NCBI GenBank assembly: GCA_045601045.1
Contig: JAZRZA010000045.1
Coordinates: forward strand, 1 to 64,000
Direction: 5' to 3'
From: UBA1181 sp045601045
GTDB lineage: Bacteria > Bacteroidota > Bacteroidia > Bacteroidales > Paludibacteraceae
DNA: 64,000 bases
Shown here piece after piece: positions 1-12,200 of this stretch. The notes beneath the pieces were generated by a model. That model was not told the origin of the DNA and searched no databases. It worked only from the letters and a program-made list of their open reading frames with translations. Within the stretch, counting starts at the first letter, position 1, and each line of letters opens with the position of its first letter. The translations under genes and the position numbers were made by a program.

Positions 1-85
1 GAAAAAACGCTCATATTGCCAGTTTAGGTCTCAATGGACGGATTTTCACTCTTCAGATGTGCAGGTACACACGAAAAGGGTCGGC

Positions 86-135
86 TGTCCGGTAAACAAA
101 CGCATTAAATTTTAGGAATGAAAGTTTAGCGGACA
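86..135. repeat. Imperfect inverted repeat, possible insertion-sequence end
   Basis: The arm TGTCCGGTAAAC (86-97) and the arm GTTTAGCGGACA (124-135) are inverted copies matching at 11 of 12 positions, separated by 26 bp. The sequence to the left (positions 3-93) is open without a start codon and could be the tail of a gene outside the window. This arrangement would fit the end of an insertion sequence, but no transposase can be recognised, so the call is weak. Confidence 0.25.
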
Positions 136-226
136 CCAATATTTTTCAATATGTTACTACAATTTCGCTGTGGGTTTAATTCCTGATCTTATTCTTGACG
201 TGTTATTTCTTTCCCTCAAAAATTAA

Positions 227-254
227 GGAGAGCCATCCTTCCGAATGGCTCTCC
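227..254 (-). terminator. Rho-independent terminator of the giant gene
   Basis: A perfect 10-bp stem (GGAGAGCCAT / ATGGCTCTCC) with an 8-nt loop lies 36 bp beyond the stop codon of the giant minus-strand gene. On the minus strand it is followed by a T-rich stretch, as expected for an intrinsic terminator. Confidence 0.8.
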
Positions 255-289
255 CCCTATTATCCGTGTCTTGTGGCGATACGATAGTC

Positions 290-3200
290 TTATCGTATCA
301 ATGTGACGGTGCCGCGTTTTACGTCGGATTTGTTCAATCCTCGGTATTGACTCTTGTAGTCAACAACATATCCGTATACGCCCCATCCGCAAGGATTACC
401 GTTCAAGTCTTTACCATCCCATTTAGCGGTACGGTCGTTGCCCTCGAAGACGATACGTCCTGTTCTGTCGTAGATGATGAAGTGGAACTCTGTCATGAAT
501 TCAGTTCCCAAGAATTTGAATCCTTCGTTCAATCCATCGTCGTTTGGCGTAAAGGCGTTTGGCGCCCAGAAGTCTTTCCATACATAAATGATGGTATCGC
601 TTTCGTATAGACATCCATTGTCGTCTATCGCCCTGGCGGTGACTAGGAAGGAGTCTCTAGTATTAGGGTTCGTGAAGGTGTAATTCACGAGACTTCCGTG
701 CTTATCCGCCGTGTTGTCGTCGGTATCCCAACTCCAGTTGTTCGTGATCGGATAGATACCCTCCAGTTCAACCGTGTTGTTTTCATCGTCGATGATCTCC
801 TTAGAGATGTTGAACTTAATTGGGTTGAACTTCAATGCGTCTACAGAGATGGTGTCGTATGCTTTACATCCGTTACCATCTGTAGCGATCACGTAAACCT
901 CGGTAGGTTCTGTGATGGTGGCTGCGACACTCTTGGATGCGTTGCTTACGATATCTCCGTTAGCCGGATAACTGTTCCATTCGCACCACAAGATGTTTGG
1001 TTCTCTGACGCTGAGTTCCGCGATGGTCTCCGTCATAGGACATCCTGTGATCGTGTCATGGATCTTGATGGTAGGGTTCTCGTGAACGAGTAAGGTGAAC
1101 TCTTTGGTGTTCTTACAATCGTTCTCCGTGGTACCTGTGATGTAGAACTTGTTTTGGCCTGGTGTGAGACCCGTACGGGTGATGACTCTGCCATCCTCTA
1201 CCTTATTGGTCTCAGCCTCTCTCCAAATGAAGTTTGCCGCACCATCCGCGATCAACGTCGCCGTTTGACCTTCACAGATCACTGAATCTCCGTAAATCTC
1301 AACGTTTGGAGCGACGTTGGTAGTGATAAAGAACTCTTCAGATGCGATACATCCGTTTTCAGCCTCTCCGGATAGTAAGATTCTCGTCACACCGTCTGGC
1401 GTGAATCTGAGAGGGTTGCCTTCTATCTTGGTGACGCCACCATCAGTACTCCAATAGTATTTCTTGGCATTACCGGATGCTTGGAGCTCGATTGATTCGC
1501 CCAAGCAGACGGTTGTGTTGCCGTCGTACTTGACAATTGGAGGAGTCAAGAGACTGATAGGCAAGGAAATCTCGCTTTCACATCCGTTGATATCCACACC
1601 CTTCGCGAATATGTAGGTTGGCGTCTCAATTTGAACAGCGATTGGCGTGCCATTGTTACTGATGTTCTTGTCGTAGATAGGTGTTTGGTAACCCCAGTAA
1701 TAGGTTTGCGCGTTACCGTTAGCCACCAATGTCGTGTATTCGCCTTGACATACATTGGTGTTACCCTCCACGGTGAAGATCGGTGCGGAATGTACTTTCA
1801 CAGGGATCTCCAAAGTGGTTTGACATCTGTTGTTGTCCGTACCAGTGACGGTGATGATGGTGTCTCCAGCTGGAGGTGTCGTTGTCATCGTCTTGTTGAC
1901 TGAACCTGTGCTCCATTGATATTGGCTTGCGCCATACGCTGTCAATATCAATTGGTTGCCCTCGCAAATCGTTGTGTTTCCTTGGAAGGTCATGCTTGGA
2001 TTTGGCAAGACATTGACTGGAATGTTGATAGGATCCGCGCTACATCCGTTACTTGAACCGATCAAAGTATAAACGGCGCTTGTGCTTGGGTAGTCGGTCA
2101 TCACATTGGTGGTGGACATGGTCGTATTTGGCTTCTCGCTACATGTCCAGATGTATGACTTAGCACCTGTCGCCGTCAATGTCAAGTTCTTGTTCTGACA
2201 CAAGGTTGTCTTACCGTTCCATGTTACGACTGGAATCTTTTGGCTTACAACGGTGTGAGTGATAGTGCTTTCACAATCGTTGGCGTCTTTACCTACGATG
2301 ACGAATTTCGTCGTGGTGTTGATCATAGGCGTAATACTTGGAGTTCCCGCACCGTTGCTCCAGCTATATGAGAGTTGGGCGTTGTTCTCCGATACCGCGG
2401 TAAGGGTTGTAGCTGTTCCCTCGCAGACCTCTGTCGCGCCATCGATGGTGAATTTAGGCGCAGGGTTGACTACCACCGTGTGCTCTGCCGTGTTGCTACA
2501 CTTGTGTGAGTCGATTCCGACAACCTTGTAGGTGGTTGTCTTCTCCGGTTTGTCACTTATGGAAGCGTTGCGGTAAATGTTGTTATCCCATGTCCATGTG
2601 TAGGTGTTACCACCTGTCGCGGTCAATTTCATTTGACTGCCTTGGCATGAGATAGCTGGACCATTTACCCAGATGGTTGGCAATTCGTACTTGTCGATGA
2701 TAATCTCTCTAGTCGTTGTACATCCATTCTCCTCACCGGATACGGTGTAGATGGTTCTTTGATGGATGGTGTCCTTCATTACACCTGCTTTCGCCTCTAA
2801 TGTAGGAGTTCCTGACCATGCGTATTTGGATGCTCCGGTCACTGTGATGGTTACTTCGCTTCCGTCGCAGACAGCGGATGGAGCGGTGTAACTCAATACA
2901 GGGTAATACTTACGAGTGACAGTCTTGTCAAATGTGTTCTTACATCCATGTTCATCAGTTCCCTCTACGGTGAACGTCTTGTTAGAGGTGATGATAGGGT
3001 AGATGTGGGCACCTTGCTCTGAAGTGTTCCAAACGTACTCTTTCGCGCCGACTGCCTCCAAATGGGTCGCGTCGCCGTTACATGTTGAGTTGTCTCCGAG
3101 GATCTTCACATCAGGAAGTGGATGAACCACGATGCTGAAGGTGTCTGAACTCTTACATCCGTAGGCATCTGTACCGATGACGGAGAACTTTGCCACTTTT

Positions 3201-6200
3201 GAGGTGTCTGTTGGAGAAACCGTGATGTGCTCATCGATTTGACGGGTGCTCCACAAATAGGTTGTCGCGCCGTTTGCGGATAATGTGGTGTTATCTCCGT
3301 AGCAGATGCTCTCTTCTCCCGTGATCCATACGTATGGAAGCGGGTTAACATCCACGTAGACATTTGCCTCGCTTGTACATCCGTTTGTGGTACCGTTTAC
3401 GGTGTAGGATTTACCCTTTTCTGGCACCTCTGTCAAACGTTTGGTGTTCAAACTAGGATTGTTTTGCCAGATGTAACTGTTGGCACCATTTGCTTCGAGG
3501 ATAGCTTTCTCACCGTAACATACATATTTAGGAGCGTTGATGGTGATGGTAGGATAAGGTTTCACGCTGACGGTGATCTTTTCCTTCGCTGTACATCCCA
3601 TGTTGGACTCCGCGGTGATGTTGTAGGTGGTCTTTGTATCTACGATAGGGTAGATGGTGTCGGTTTGCTCACCTGTATTGGTCCAAGTGTATCGACTAGC
3701 GTTACCGGTTACCCACAAGGTATCCATATCGCCTTGACAAATCTCTGTCGCACCGTGGATTTCGATGGTTGGCAATGGATAAACCGTTACGTGGAAGGTG
3801 TCGTTGTTCTTACATCCGAACTCATCCGTACCTATCACAAAGTAGTCGAATGTCTGGTTGGCTTTATTAGGAATTACCGTTGTGGTCTCTCCATTGTTCT
3901 TGTTGGTGTTGACGTCTCTTGCGCTCCACAAATAGGTGGAGGCTCCATTCGCCTTCATCGTGATGCTCTCTTTCAAACAGATGGCATCGACATTAGAAGA
4001 GATCCATACGTTTGGCAATGGTCTCACAGCCACAGAGAAGATGGTGTCTGACTTACATCCCTCTAAGTCACCTGTCACACTGTAAGTGGTGTCACGCTTC
4101 AAATCGTTGGAGAATTTATCCGCATGGGAACCATCCGCCCAGTTGTAGGTGCCCGCGCCGGTGATGCTGATATCCGCTTGATCGCCCAAGCAGACATAAT
4201 CAGGCGCGGTGACATTCAATTTCGGATAAGGTTTTGTCTCGATCTCTTTGGTAGCGGTGTTGATACAACCATAGATGTCTTGTACGATGACATCGAATGT
4301 CTTTGTGGTCTTCACACTGCTGGTGATCTTCTCCACAGTCTCTCCGTCGCCCCAAGAGTAAGACTTGAAGGATACTTGTCCGCCCTTTGCGTCTTTAGGG
4401 TTGTCGTTGACTACCCAAAGGGTGTCGATGTCGCCCTCGCAAATACGGTCGATGGCCGCCTCAATATGAAGCTTAGGCAACTCGTGTACGATGACTTTGT
4501 ATTCGTTGCTGTTTTCACATCCGAATTCATCCTTACCGGTCAAAGTATAGGTCTTGGTCTCCTTTGGCGATACGGTTATCTTGTCGGTTGTGTATGTGCC
4601 ATTCTCCCATTCGTAAGTTCCGCTCTTACCACCATTACCGATCAACGTGATGCTATCGTTGTAGCAAATCTCGTTTTCTGGCTTGTCGGCCGTGATGAGG
4701 ATGGTCGGACGACTCTTCACAGGAACGAAGATGTCAATAGGACTAGACTCGCAACCATTCTTGTAACCCTTCACCTTGAATGTTCTGTCCATGGTAAGGA
4801 TTTCAGAAGTGTGGTCTTCCACTGCCTTGTTATCCCACAAGTAAGTATCCGCTCCGGAGATTCGGATATAAGCCTCTGTGTTGTAACATACGTAGTCAGG
4901 CTTCTCCTCCACGCGGATAACTGGAAGATCCTTTTTGTAGATCTTCTTTTGAATGGTCCATTCGCATCCATTCGCGTTTCTACCCTTGATGGTGAAGGTA
5001 ATGTCATTGTTTTGGATCTTGTAGGTCAACTCCTCTCCACTGGTCAATAATTCGTCACCGATGCTCCATGTGTAGTCAATGGCTGATCCGGTTACCTTCA
5101 TGGTGACATCCTCGCCCGAACAGATGGAATCTGATGGGTAGGTGATGATCTTGATGTCCGTAGGCAAAGTGTCGACACGAACAACATGGTAAGCGGTTGA
5201 TTTACAATCATGCTTGTCGGTACCGATTGCGGCGTAACGCATGGTCTCGTTTGGCGTATCCACCAATGTGTTGGTGTTGTTGCCGTTGATGATTGATGTG
5301 GTACCGCTACCTCCTTGTGTGGTCTTAGACCATTGGTATGAGAGCGGTCCGTTACCATTCTTGTCGTCCTCCGCATTGAGGGAGACTGTTCCGTTGATAC
5401 AGATGGCGTCTTCGCTCTTGATCTCAAAGATAGGCAATGGCCATACATTGATACTGAATGTTGTGTCGTGGTAACAATCGTTGACACCTACGCGAACATT
5501 GTAGTTCTTCTTGTTGGAGATGGTCTCCACCCAGAAGCTGTTGGTGTTTTCGTTTTGCCATTCCCATACTGCATTCGCGCTCATGTCGTTACCCTTGTTG
5601 TCAACAGCTTTCAAATCAATTCTGACAGCGTCGTTCTTACATACAGTGTCCACACCAGTATTGGTGCTTACAAGAATGATTGGATTAGGTTTGGTGTTGA
5701 CCAAAACAGAGGTCTCCGCCTCGCAACCATTGTTGTCGGTTCCGACCAATGTCACCTTGGTGTTGTCCTTGGTGATGATTGGGTTGGCGGTTGATAAGTA
5801 GGACTCGTCGCCCTCCACATTCCAAATGAATGACTCTGCAGTACCGGCTGCCATCAAGTTGGCCTCCGTACCGTGACATACGAGTAAATCTCCGTCAATG
5901 TTCACGGTTGGCAACTCGTTCACCTTGATATCGATAGAACCTGTTCCCTTACATCCATTCTCGTCCGTACCCTTTACGGTGTACTTAGCCATGAATGGTT
6001 GGTTGGTCTTTGAATCCAAAAGTATCTCGATCTTGTCGTCAGACATGTTTTCAACGGATGAACCATTCCAAACCACGCCTGTTCCATTGATCTCAGGACC
6101 ACTCCATTGGTAGAGTCCTTCACGACCGCCCTTAGCGTACAATGAATCTTTCTTGCCTACACAGACATCCGCGTAGAGCGCTTCAATCTGGATGGTTGGG

Positions 6201-9200
6201 AGTGACCAAATATTGATCATCGTGTCGATGACAGATTCACATTGGTTGGATTCACCCTTCAATGTCACGTTGACTGGAACTGTAAGATTGTTGAGTACGA
6301 TTTGGTTCTTGCCTTTCTCGTTTTGTAACTCACTACCATCTTTCGCCCATGTGTAACCGCCGTTCGCGCCGCTTGCCGTCAAGGTCATTTGGTCGCCGTG
6401 GCATACATAGTTGATCTCCTTGCCTTGTTCGTTGGTCAACTTCAAGGTCAATTCAGGGATATCCTTCACATTGACGGTGATGCTCTCTTGTCGCATACAT
6501 CCGTAAGAACTGCGTCCCCAAACGGAGATGGTCTCTTGGTTGTATAGATCTTTAGAGAATGTTCTGTCGGAGCGGAAGCCCTTCAAGTCGTTCCAATTGT
6601 ATTCCAAACCGAGGTTGTCCGCTTCGATGGTAATTTGACTTCCTCGACAAACTGGACCGTTGTCGGACAAAGAGAATTGAGGAAGTTCGTGGAGTGAAAC
6701 GATCGCGGTTCCTTCTCCTACGCACTTGTTGTTGTCAACTCCCAATACCTTGAAGATGGTGTCTTGGGTAATGGCTGGTGTCTTGTAGGTGGTTCCCTCT
6801 ACGGTCGTGCCTACCCATGAGAATTTCTCGATAATGGAAGGACTGTTCACCTCCAATGTCGCGCTACTGTCTGGACAAACGGAGATGTTCTCTACGATGA
6901 TGGTAGGAAGATCCCAAGTGTTGACGGTGTAGCGTTCTGTTGTCTTACATACAATACCATGGGACTCATCCACAATGTTAGCGACTGTCACCGTATATTG
7001 TGTTTGTTTGCTAACAGTCGGTGTGATGGTATTGGTGTTCAAGATAGCGTTAGCCTCGCCCCAATCATTCCATTGGTAAGATACTTGCTTGATGTCGGCG
7101 TCGTCCTCGTGATGGATTTGGAGGAGTGCCTTGTCGTTCTTACAAACATTGGTTGATACGGTATCTTTCACCAATACAGGGAAGCGGTGCATCTTCACAT
7201 CATAGTCGTGATTGTCGTCGCAACCGAATGCGTTGTATGCCACCAATCTTACAGTTGTATCCTTGGTAATGTTGAAGACGTGGCTCTTCAAACTTGAAAT
7301 TCTATTACCCTTCGTATCGGTCCATTCGTAAGATAAGTTATCCTTACTTGATCCTGAAAGTGAAATCTTGTCGTTTTCGCAGGCGTCATTAGGACCCTCG
7401 ATTGCGAATACTGGCAATTCATTCAACGTGATGGTGGTCTCATCGCTGTTGTAGCAGACATAATCCTTGTCATAAGTGTATGTCTTTCCACCCAACAAAG
7501 AGTGCTTTTCTCCTTGTGCGCTAGGAACGAATGTGTATTGCGCCTGATCGCTGACGAGACTCTGGTCGTTGGTGTCCCAAGCGTATTTATCAGGGTCGCC
7601 GTTGATAGCGTGCAATGTGACAGATTTAGTTTTGCAGACCGCGATATTGTTGCCCTCCTCAATCTTGATGTTAGGGAGTTGAAGCATTTGCACGCGGAAT
7701 GCGGTGTCGCTGTAACAAGTGGTCTTGTCGTACTTCTTAGCGGCCTCTACATAGAACCAGCTCTCTGCCTTCAATGGATTCGTTGTCATCTCATTGCCCA
7801 CTTTCAATGGGTTAAGGGTCTTATCCATACCCTCGTACCAGCTATAGGTGGTCTGCGCATCTGTATTGTTGCTCTTGAAGGTTGTGGCTGTGTTCATACA
7901 AGTGTAATCATCCGCTTCGATCAAGATCTCTGGATGTTTCTTGCTTGAGATAGCGTGGGAGTGCGATTGCTCACAAAGCGTTTTATTATCGATCGCGTAG
8001 ATGGTGATGGTCGTATCGCCCGTGATGAAGTAATCATGGGAAATATTGGTACGATAGCCATTTTCATCCCACTTGTAGTTGTACGAGATGGATGCTTGAA
8101 CCTTCAACGTAGTTGTTGTGTTCTCGCAGACCTCCTCGTCGGCCAAAATCTTGAAGTCTGGAAGAATGTTTCTTCTGACTTGGAATTCGGCGTTGTTCTT
8201 ACAAGTCTTGTCGTCCTGACCTTGTACGCGGTAAGTAACCAAGTCTCTCATCGGTACAGGTTTCAAACTGTCGGTCACAGCGGTTGGATCCAATAGGGTG
8301 GTATCCACGCGTACGGTTGTATTGGATTCTTGGTATTCGTAACTCCATTGGTATTTGTTAGCCACACCGCCTTCTGCTTTCAATGTGACGCTCTCGCCGG
8401 CACATACCTCGTCTTGTCCCTTCAAGCGGATGATTGGCAACTCCCAAGGGGTAATCTTGAAGGTTGTGTCGCTGATACATTGACGCTCCTCATTGTTGAA
8501 GATTGGGTATGCTTTGATGGCCCTTGCTGTGTACTCTTTGTAAGAGGATATGCTTTGGGTCAACGTACGGTTGTTGTCGCTCAATCCATCGGTCACTTGC
8601 GTACCTGTACGCGCGTCTTTCCATTCGAAGACAACTCCTGCCATATCCGTCGTGACAGACAATACCGCTTCATCGTTCTTACATACGTTCTGCGTATCCT
8701 TAACGGCACGGATGTTTGGATATTTCTTCATGATTACCTTGATGGAATCTCTGTTTTCGCAACCTTCAGAGTTGGTAGCGGTCACATACAACATGGTGTC
8801 ACGCGTGATGTTGATTCTCAACTCGTCGTTTTGACCCAATGTCTCATCTTTTTTGTTGCTCCATCGGTAGTTCAATCCTCCAACGGTAGAGGCATCCTTT
8901 TGAGCTGTCATGGTTACTTCTGATCCCTCACAAGCGATGGTGTCGCCGGAGAGTGTGAAGACTGGCAACTTGTTGATGTTGATGCTGATGTTGTCTTTGT
9001 TGGTACAACCATTCGCATCCATACCCCACAAATAGATCATTCTTGGTGTGGTGAGATGGTTGAATGTCGTATCCTTGCTGGATGTGTAATCTGCGGCGTT
9101 GTTTGAAACTTCGCCGTCCATCTCTTTCCAAGCGTACTTGATTGCTCCTGAACCACTCAAATTGACGGATTCGTCGTAGCAGACTGCTGTGCTTGGAGAC

Positions 9201-12200
9201 AAGTCGATCTTCACATTTGGCAAACTCCACACATCCACATTCCATGTTTGGGTTTGTACGCATTGTCCTCTTTTTCCCTCTACGGTGAATGTCGTGAATT
9301 CGGTGAGGTTTTGTTTAGAGAAGCTCTCTCCCGCGTTGCTGATGTCGTTCATCCAAATGTAGGTGTTGTTCTCGCCTCCAGCTGTCTTGTCTGTGACAGT
9401 CAAGGTGACATCCCTGCCATAACATACGTTATAGACTGGATCGACAAATTCGATTTTTGGATTAGGCATCCATTGGATGGTCTTCGCCACAGGATCTGAC
9501 TCACATCCGTTCTCGTCTTTCGCGATCACTGTCATTGTTTTGTCCGCAGTGATGTTGTAGATATTGAATGTCTGAGCTGTGGAGAATCCCGCACCCTCTT
9601 CCCATTGGTACAACAACTCTTTATTGGCTTGTACGGTAGCGATGGTGTCGGCGCCGTCACAAACGGTAAGAGGCGTGTTCAATGTGAAGGTAGGTAATTG
9701 GTTCACATAAATGTTGAAGTCCGTAGAGTCGATACAGCCGTTGTTATTCTCCGCGATAACAATGTATTTGGTATCGTTGTGTGGAGCGACGGTGGTTGTA
9801 CTGTTAGTCGCGTTAGCGCTTTCCGCAGTGAGATTAGCTGTTTCAGACTTCCATTGCCATCCGTCGTTTTTGATATCAGATGAATGGGCTGACAATACAA
9901 CATTTGATTTGTCGCATATTGTTGTGTCCGCCTTGCCTCCATTTACGGAAATGACAGGCAAATCCCAGATATCCACGGTGATGATCTCCTTGCTTTGACA
10001 AGTCAACTCATTCGAGAAGAAGTCTGGGTTGTTGATGCCATCGTTTGTGGTATCTCTTGCCTCTCTATAGTTGTTTTCCAACGAAATCTCAAAGTCGGTC
10101 TTGGTGTTGATCACTTCTTTGATAGAGATGGTGTTACCCCATTCGATATAGGTTGGTCTGACATTTCCTCTCCAAATGTAGTCTGCCAATGGCATATAGC
10201 TTTCGTCTAATGCGTAGATGTTGATCTTTGCCTCAGATCCCTTACATACGAAGTCTGGTCCCACCTTTCTGAATGTAGGGTAGGCCTTTGGCTTGATGAT
10301 AAAACTCTTGGTCGCCTTACATCCATATTGAGTCTCCGCAACAACACTGATGTTTTTCTCCTCTGTGATGTTGTTCAATGTGATGCTAGGTGTATTCTTT
10401 GCACCTGTGCTCCATGTCCATGTGCCTACGTTGCTTCCGTCTGAGAATTCCAACACTTTGTCGGTTCCCTCGCAGACGATGATCAACTCCTTGTTCATGG
10501 TGAACTCTGGTGTGTTGAACACTTGAATATCCACTGAGTCGCTGTTCTTACATTCGCCAACGGTTACCTCCAATGCGTAGCGAAGCGTTACATCGCTCAT
10601 GCTTGGTGGAACGATCGTCAATGACTGGTTGGTTTCTCCAGGAATGTCTACGAATTTGGATGAGCTCTCGTCGAATACTCTCCATTGGTAGCTGTCCGCG
10701 TTGGATGCGATCAGTGTAGCCTCTGGATTATTCTTACACAAGAATGCAGGAGCGGTGATCTTCACGTTTGGTAAGTTGATGACGTTGAAGTTGACTTGCT
10801 CCTCTGTTTCGCAATAGTCATTAATCGCTTTCACAGTGAGTGTGTGGATACCAGCTTGACGGGCCACGCCGCTCTCATGCCATACACTATCGCTACCCAA
10901 TGTGATGGCCTTGCCATCCACGGTGAACGATTTGGTATCTTTGCTCTTGAACTGAATGGAGGCGGTTCCGTTTTCGCAGATGTCTTTTGCCGTCAAAGTC
11001 ATACTTGGACGGGCCTTAATTTCCACATAGACACTGTCTGTGTAGGTACATCCTGCCGCAGATGTGGCGGTCACTTTGTAATTCTCCTTTTGTCCAGCGC
11101 TTTGTGTAGTAGGAACTGTGATGTTTTTCGCGTTGCGTGATGAACTCAACGCGCCCCAATCAAGTGAAGAGATGGCCTCTGCTCCTGGTTTTGAGGTAAC
11201 GGTCAGTTCCACATTGCTGTTTTCGCAGACAGCGTCTTTTGCTGAGAGTGTGAACGCTGGCTTGCTGTTGACATTGATGGTGTATGTCGCGCTGTTGCTA
11301 CAGTCGGTATCGATTGTATGCGCGGTTAATGTCACGTCGATAGGTTGTGTGTTGGCATCGACTTTCAATGTCAAAGTCTCTTTGTCGCTACTATAAGAGG
11401 TTTCTCCATTGAATGAGCTAACGGTCCAGTTGTACTTGGTCAAACCGCTGGTCGCTTTCAATTCTATGGTTGATCCCTCGCAGACAGAAGCCGTTCCCGC
11501 CAACTCTCCATTGATACGTACGTCTGGCAATGGATTTACTTCGATGGTCACGATTTCTGAACCGGTACAAGTGATCTTCTCTGTATTATAAGTCAAAGAG
11601 TAGAGAATGGTGTAATCTTGTGTCTTGGTCGGTTTGAATACATTCGTAACCGCCTCGGTCTGGCTTGCGCTCTTCATTCCGTTTCCGAAATCGTACGAAG
11701 TAGCTCCTTTGAATGTTAATGTGGCGCCGTTCGGATCGTTTTCGCAGAAAGAAGGTGTGCCATCAATGGTGATGGTAGGGTTGTCTAGCACCTTGATGCT
11801 CTTGGTCTCTGTGCCTGGACAGCCATTGTCGTCACGACCGACAACGCTGACGGTTGTGTTCTCCTCCAATTTGAATTGTACAGCCGCTCCGGTCTCCTCC
11901 TTACCGTTGATATTCCAAGTATAGGATCCGTTTCCGTTGTTCATGGAAGCGGTCATTTGCACATCAGCGTCCTTACACTCAAAATCCTTTGATGTGATGG
12001 TAACAATTGGATTGTTCCATGTGCTGATGGTGAACGGATCGGAAGATCCTGGACAATTGTTCGCGCCTGTCGCGGTGGCGATGAAGGTATAACCCTTGTC
12101 GCTGTATGCCAAATCTTTGGCCGTTACACTCTTCTTGGTCGCATCTTTTGGCTCTAAGTTATTCCAAGCGTCGCTGTCGCTGCTCTTTTGATAGATCCAA

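Noticed and set aside
4124..5050. Long plus-strand open frame of 308 codons opposite the giant gene (and many smaller ones, such as 3464-4051 and 8330-8923)
   Set aside because: These are antisense shadows of the repetitive giant coding sequence. They have no recognisable domains, no promoter and a biased composition (Val/Cys/Gly/Asp-rich) produced by the opposite-strand codons.
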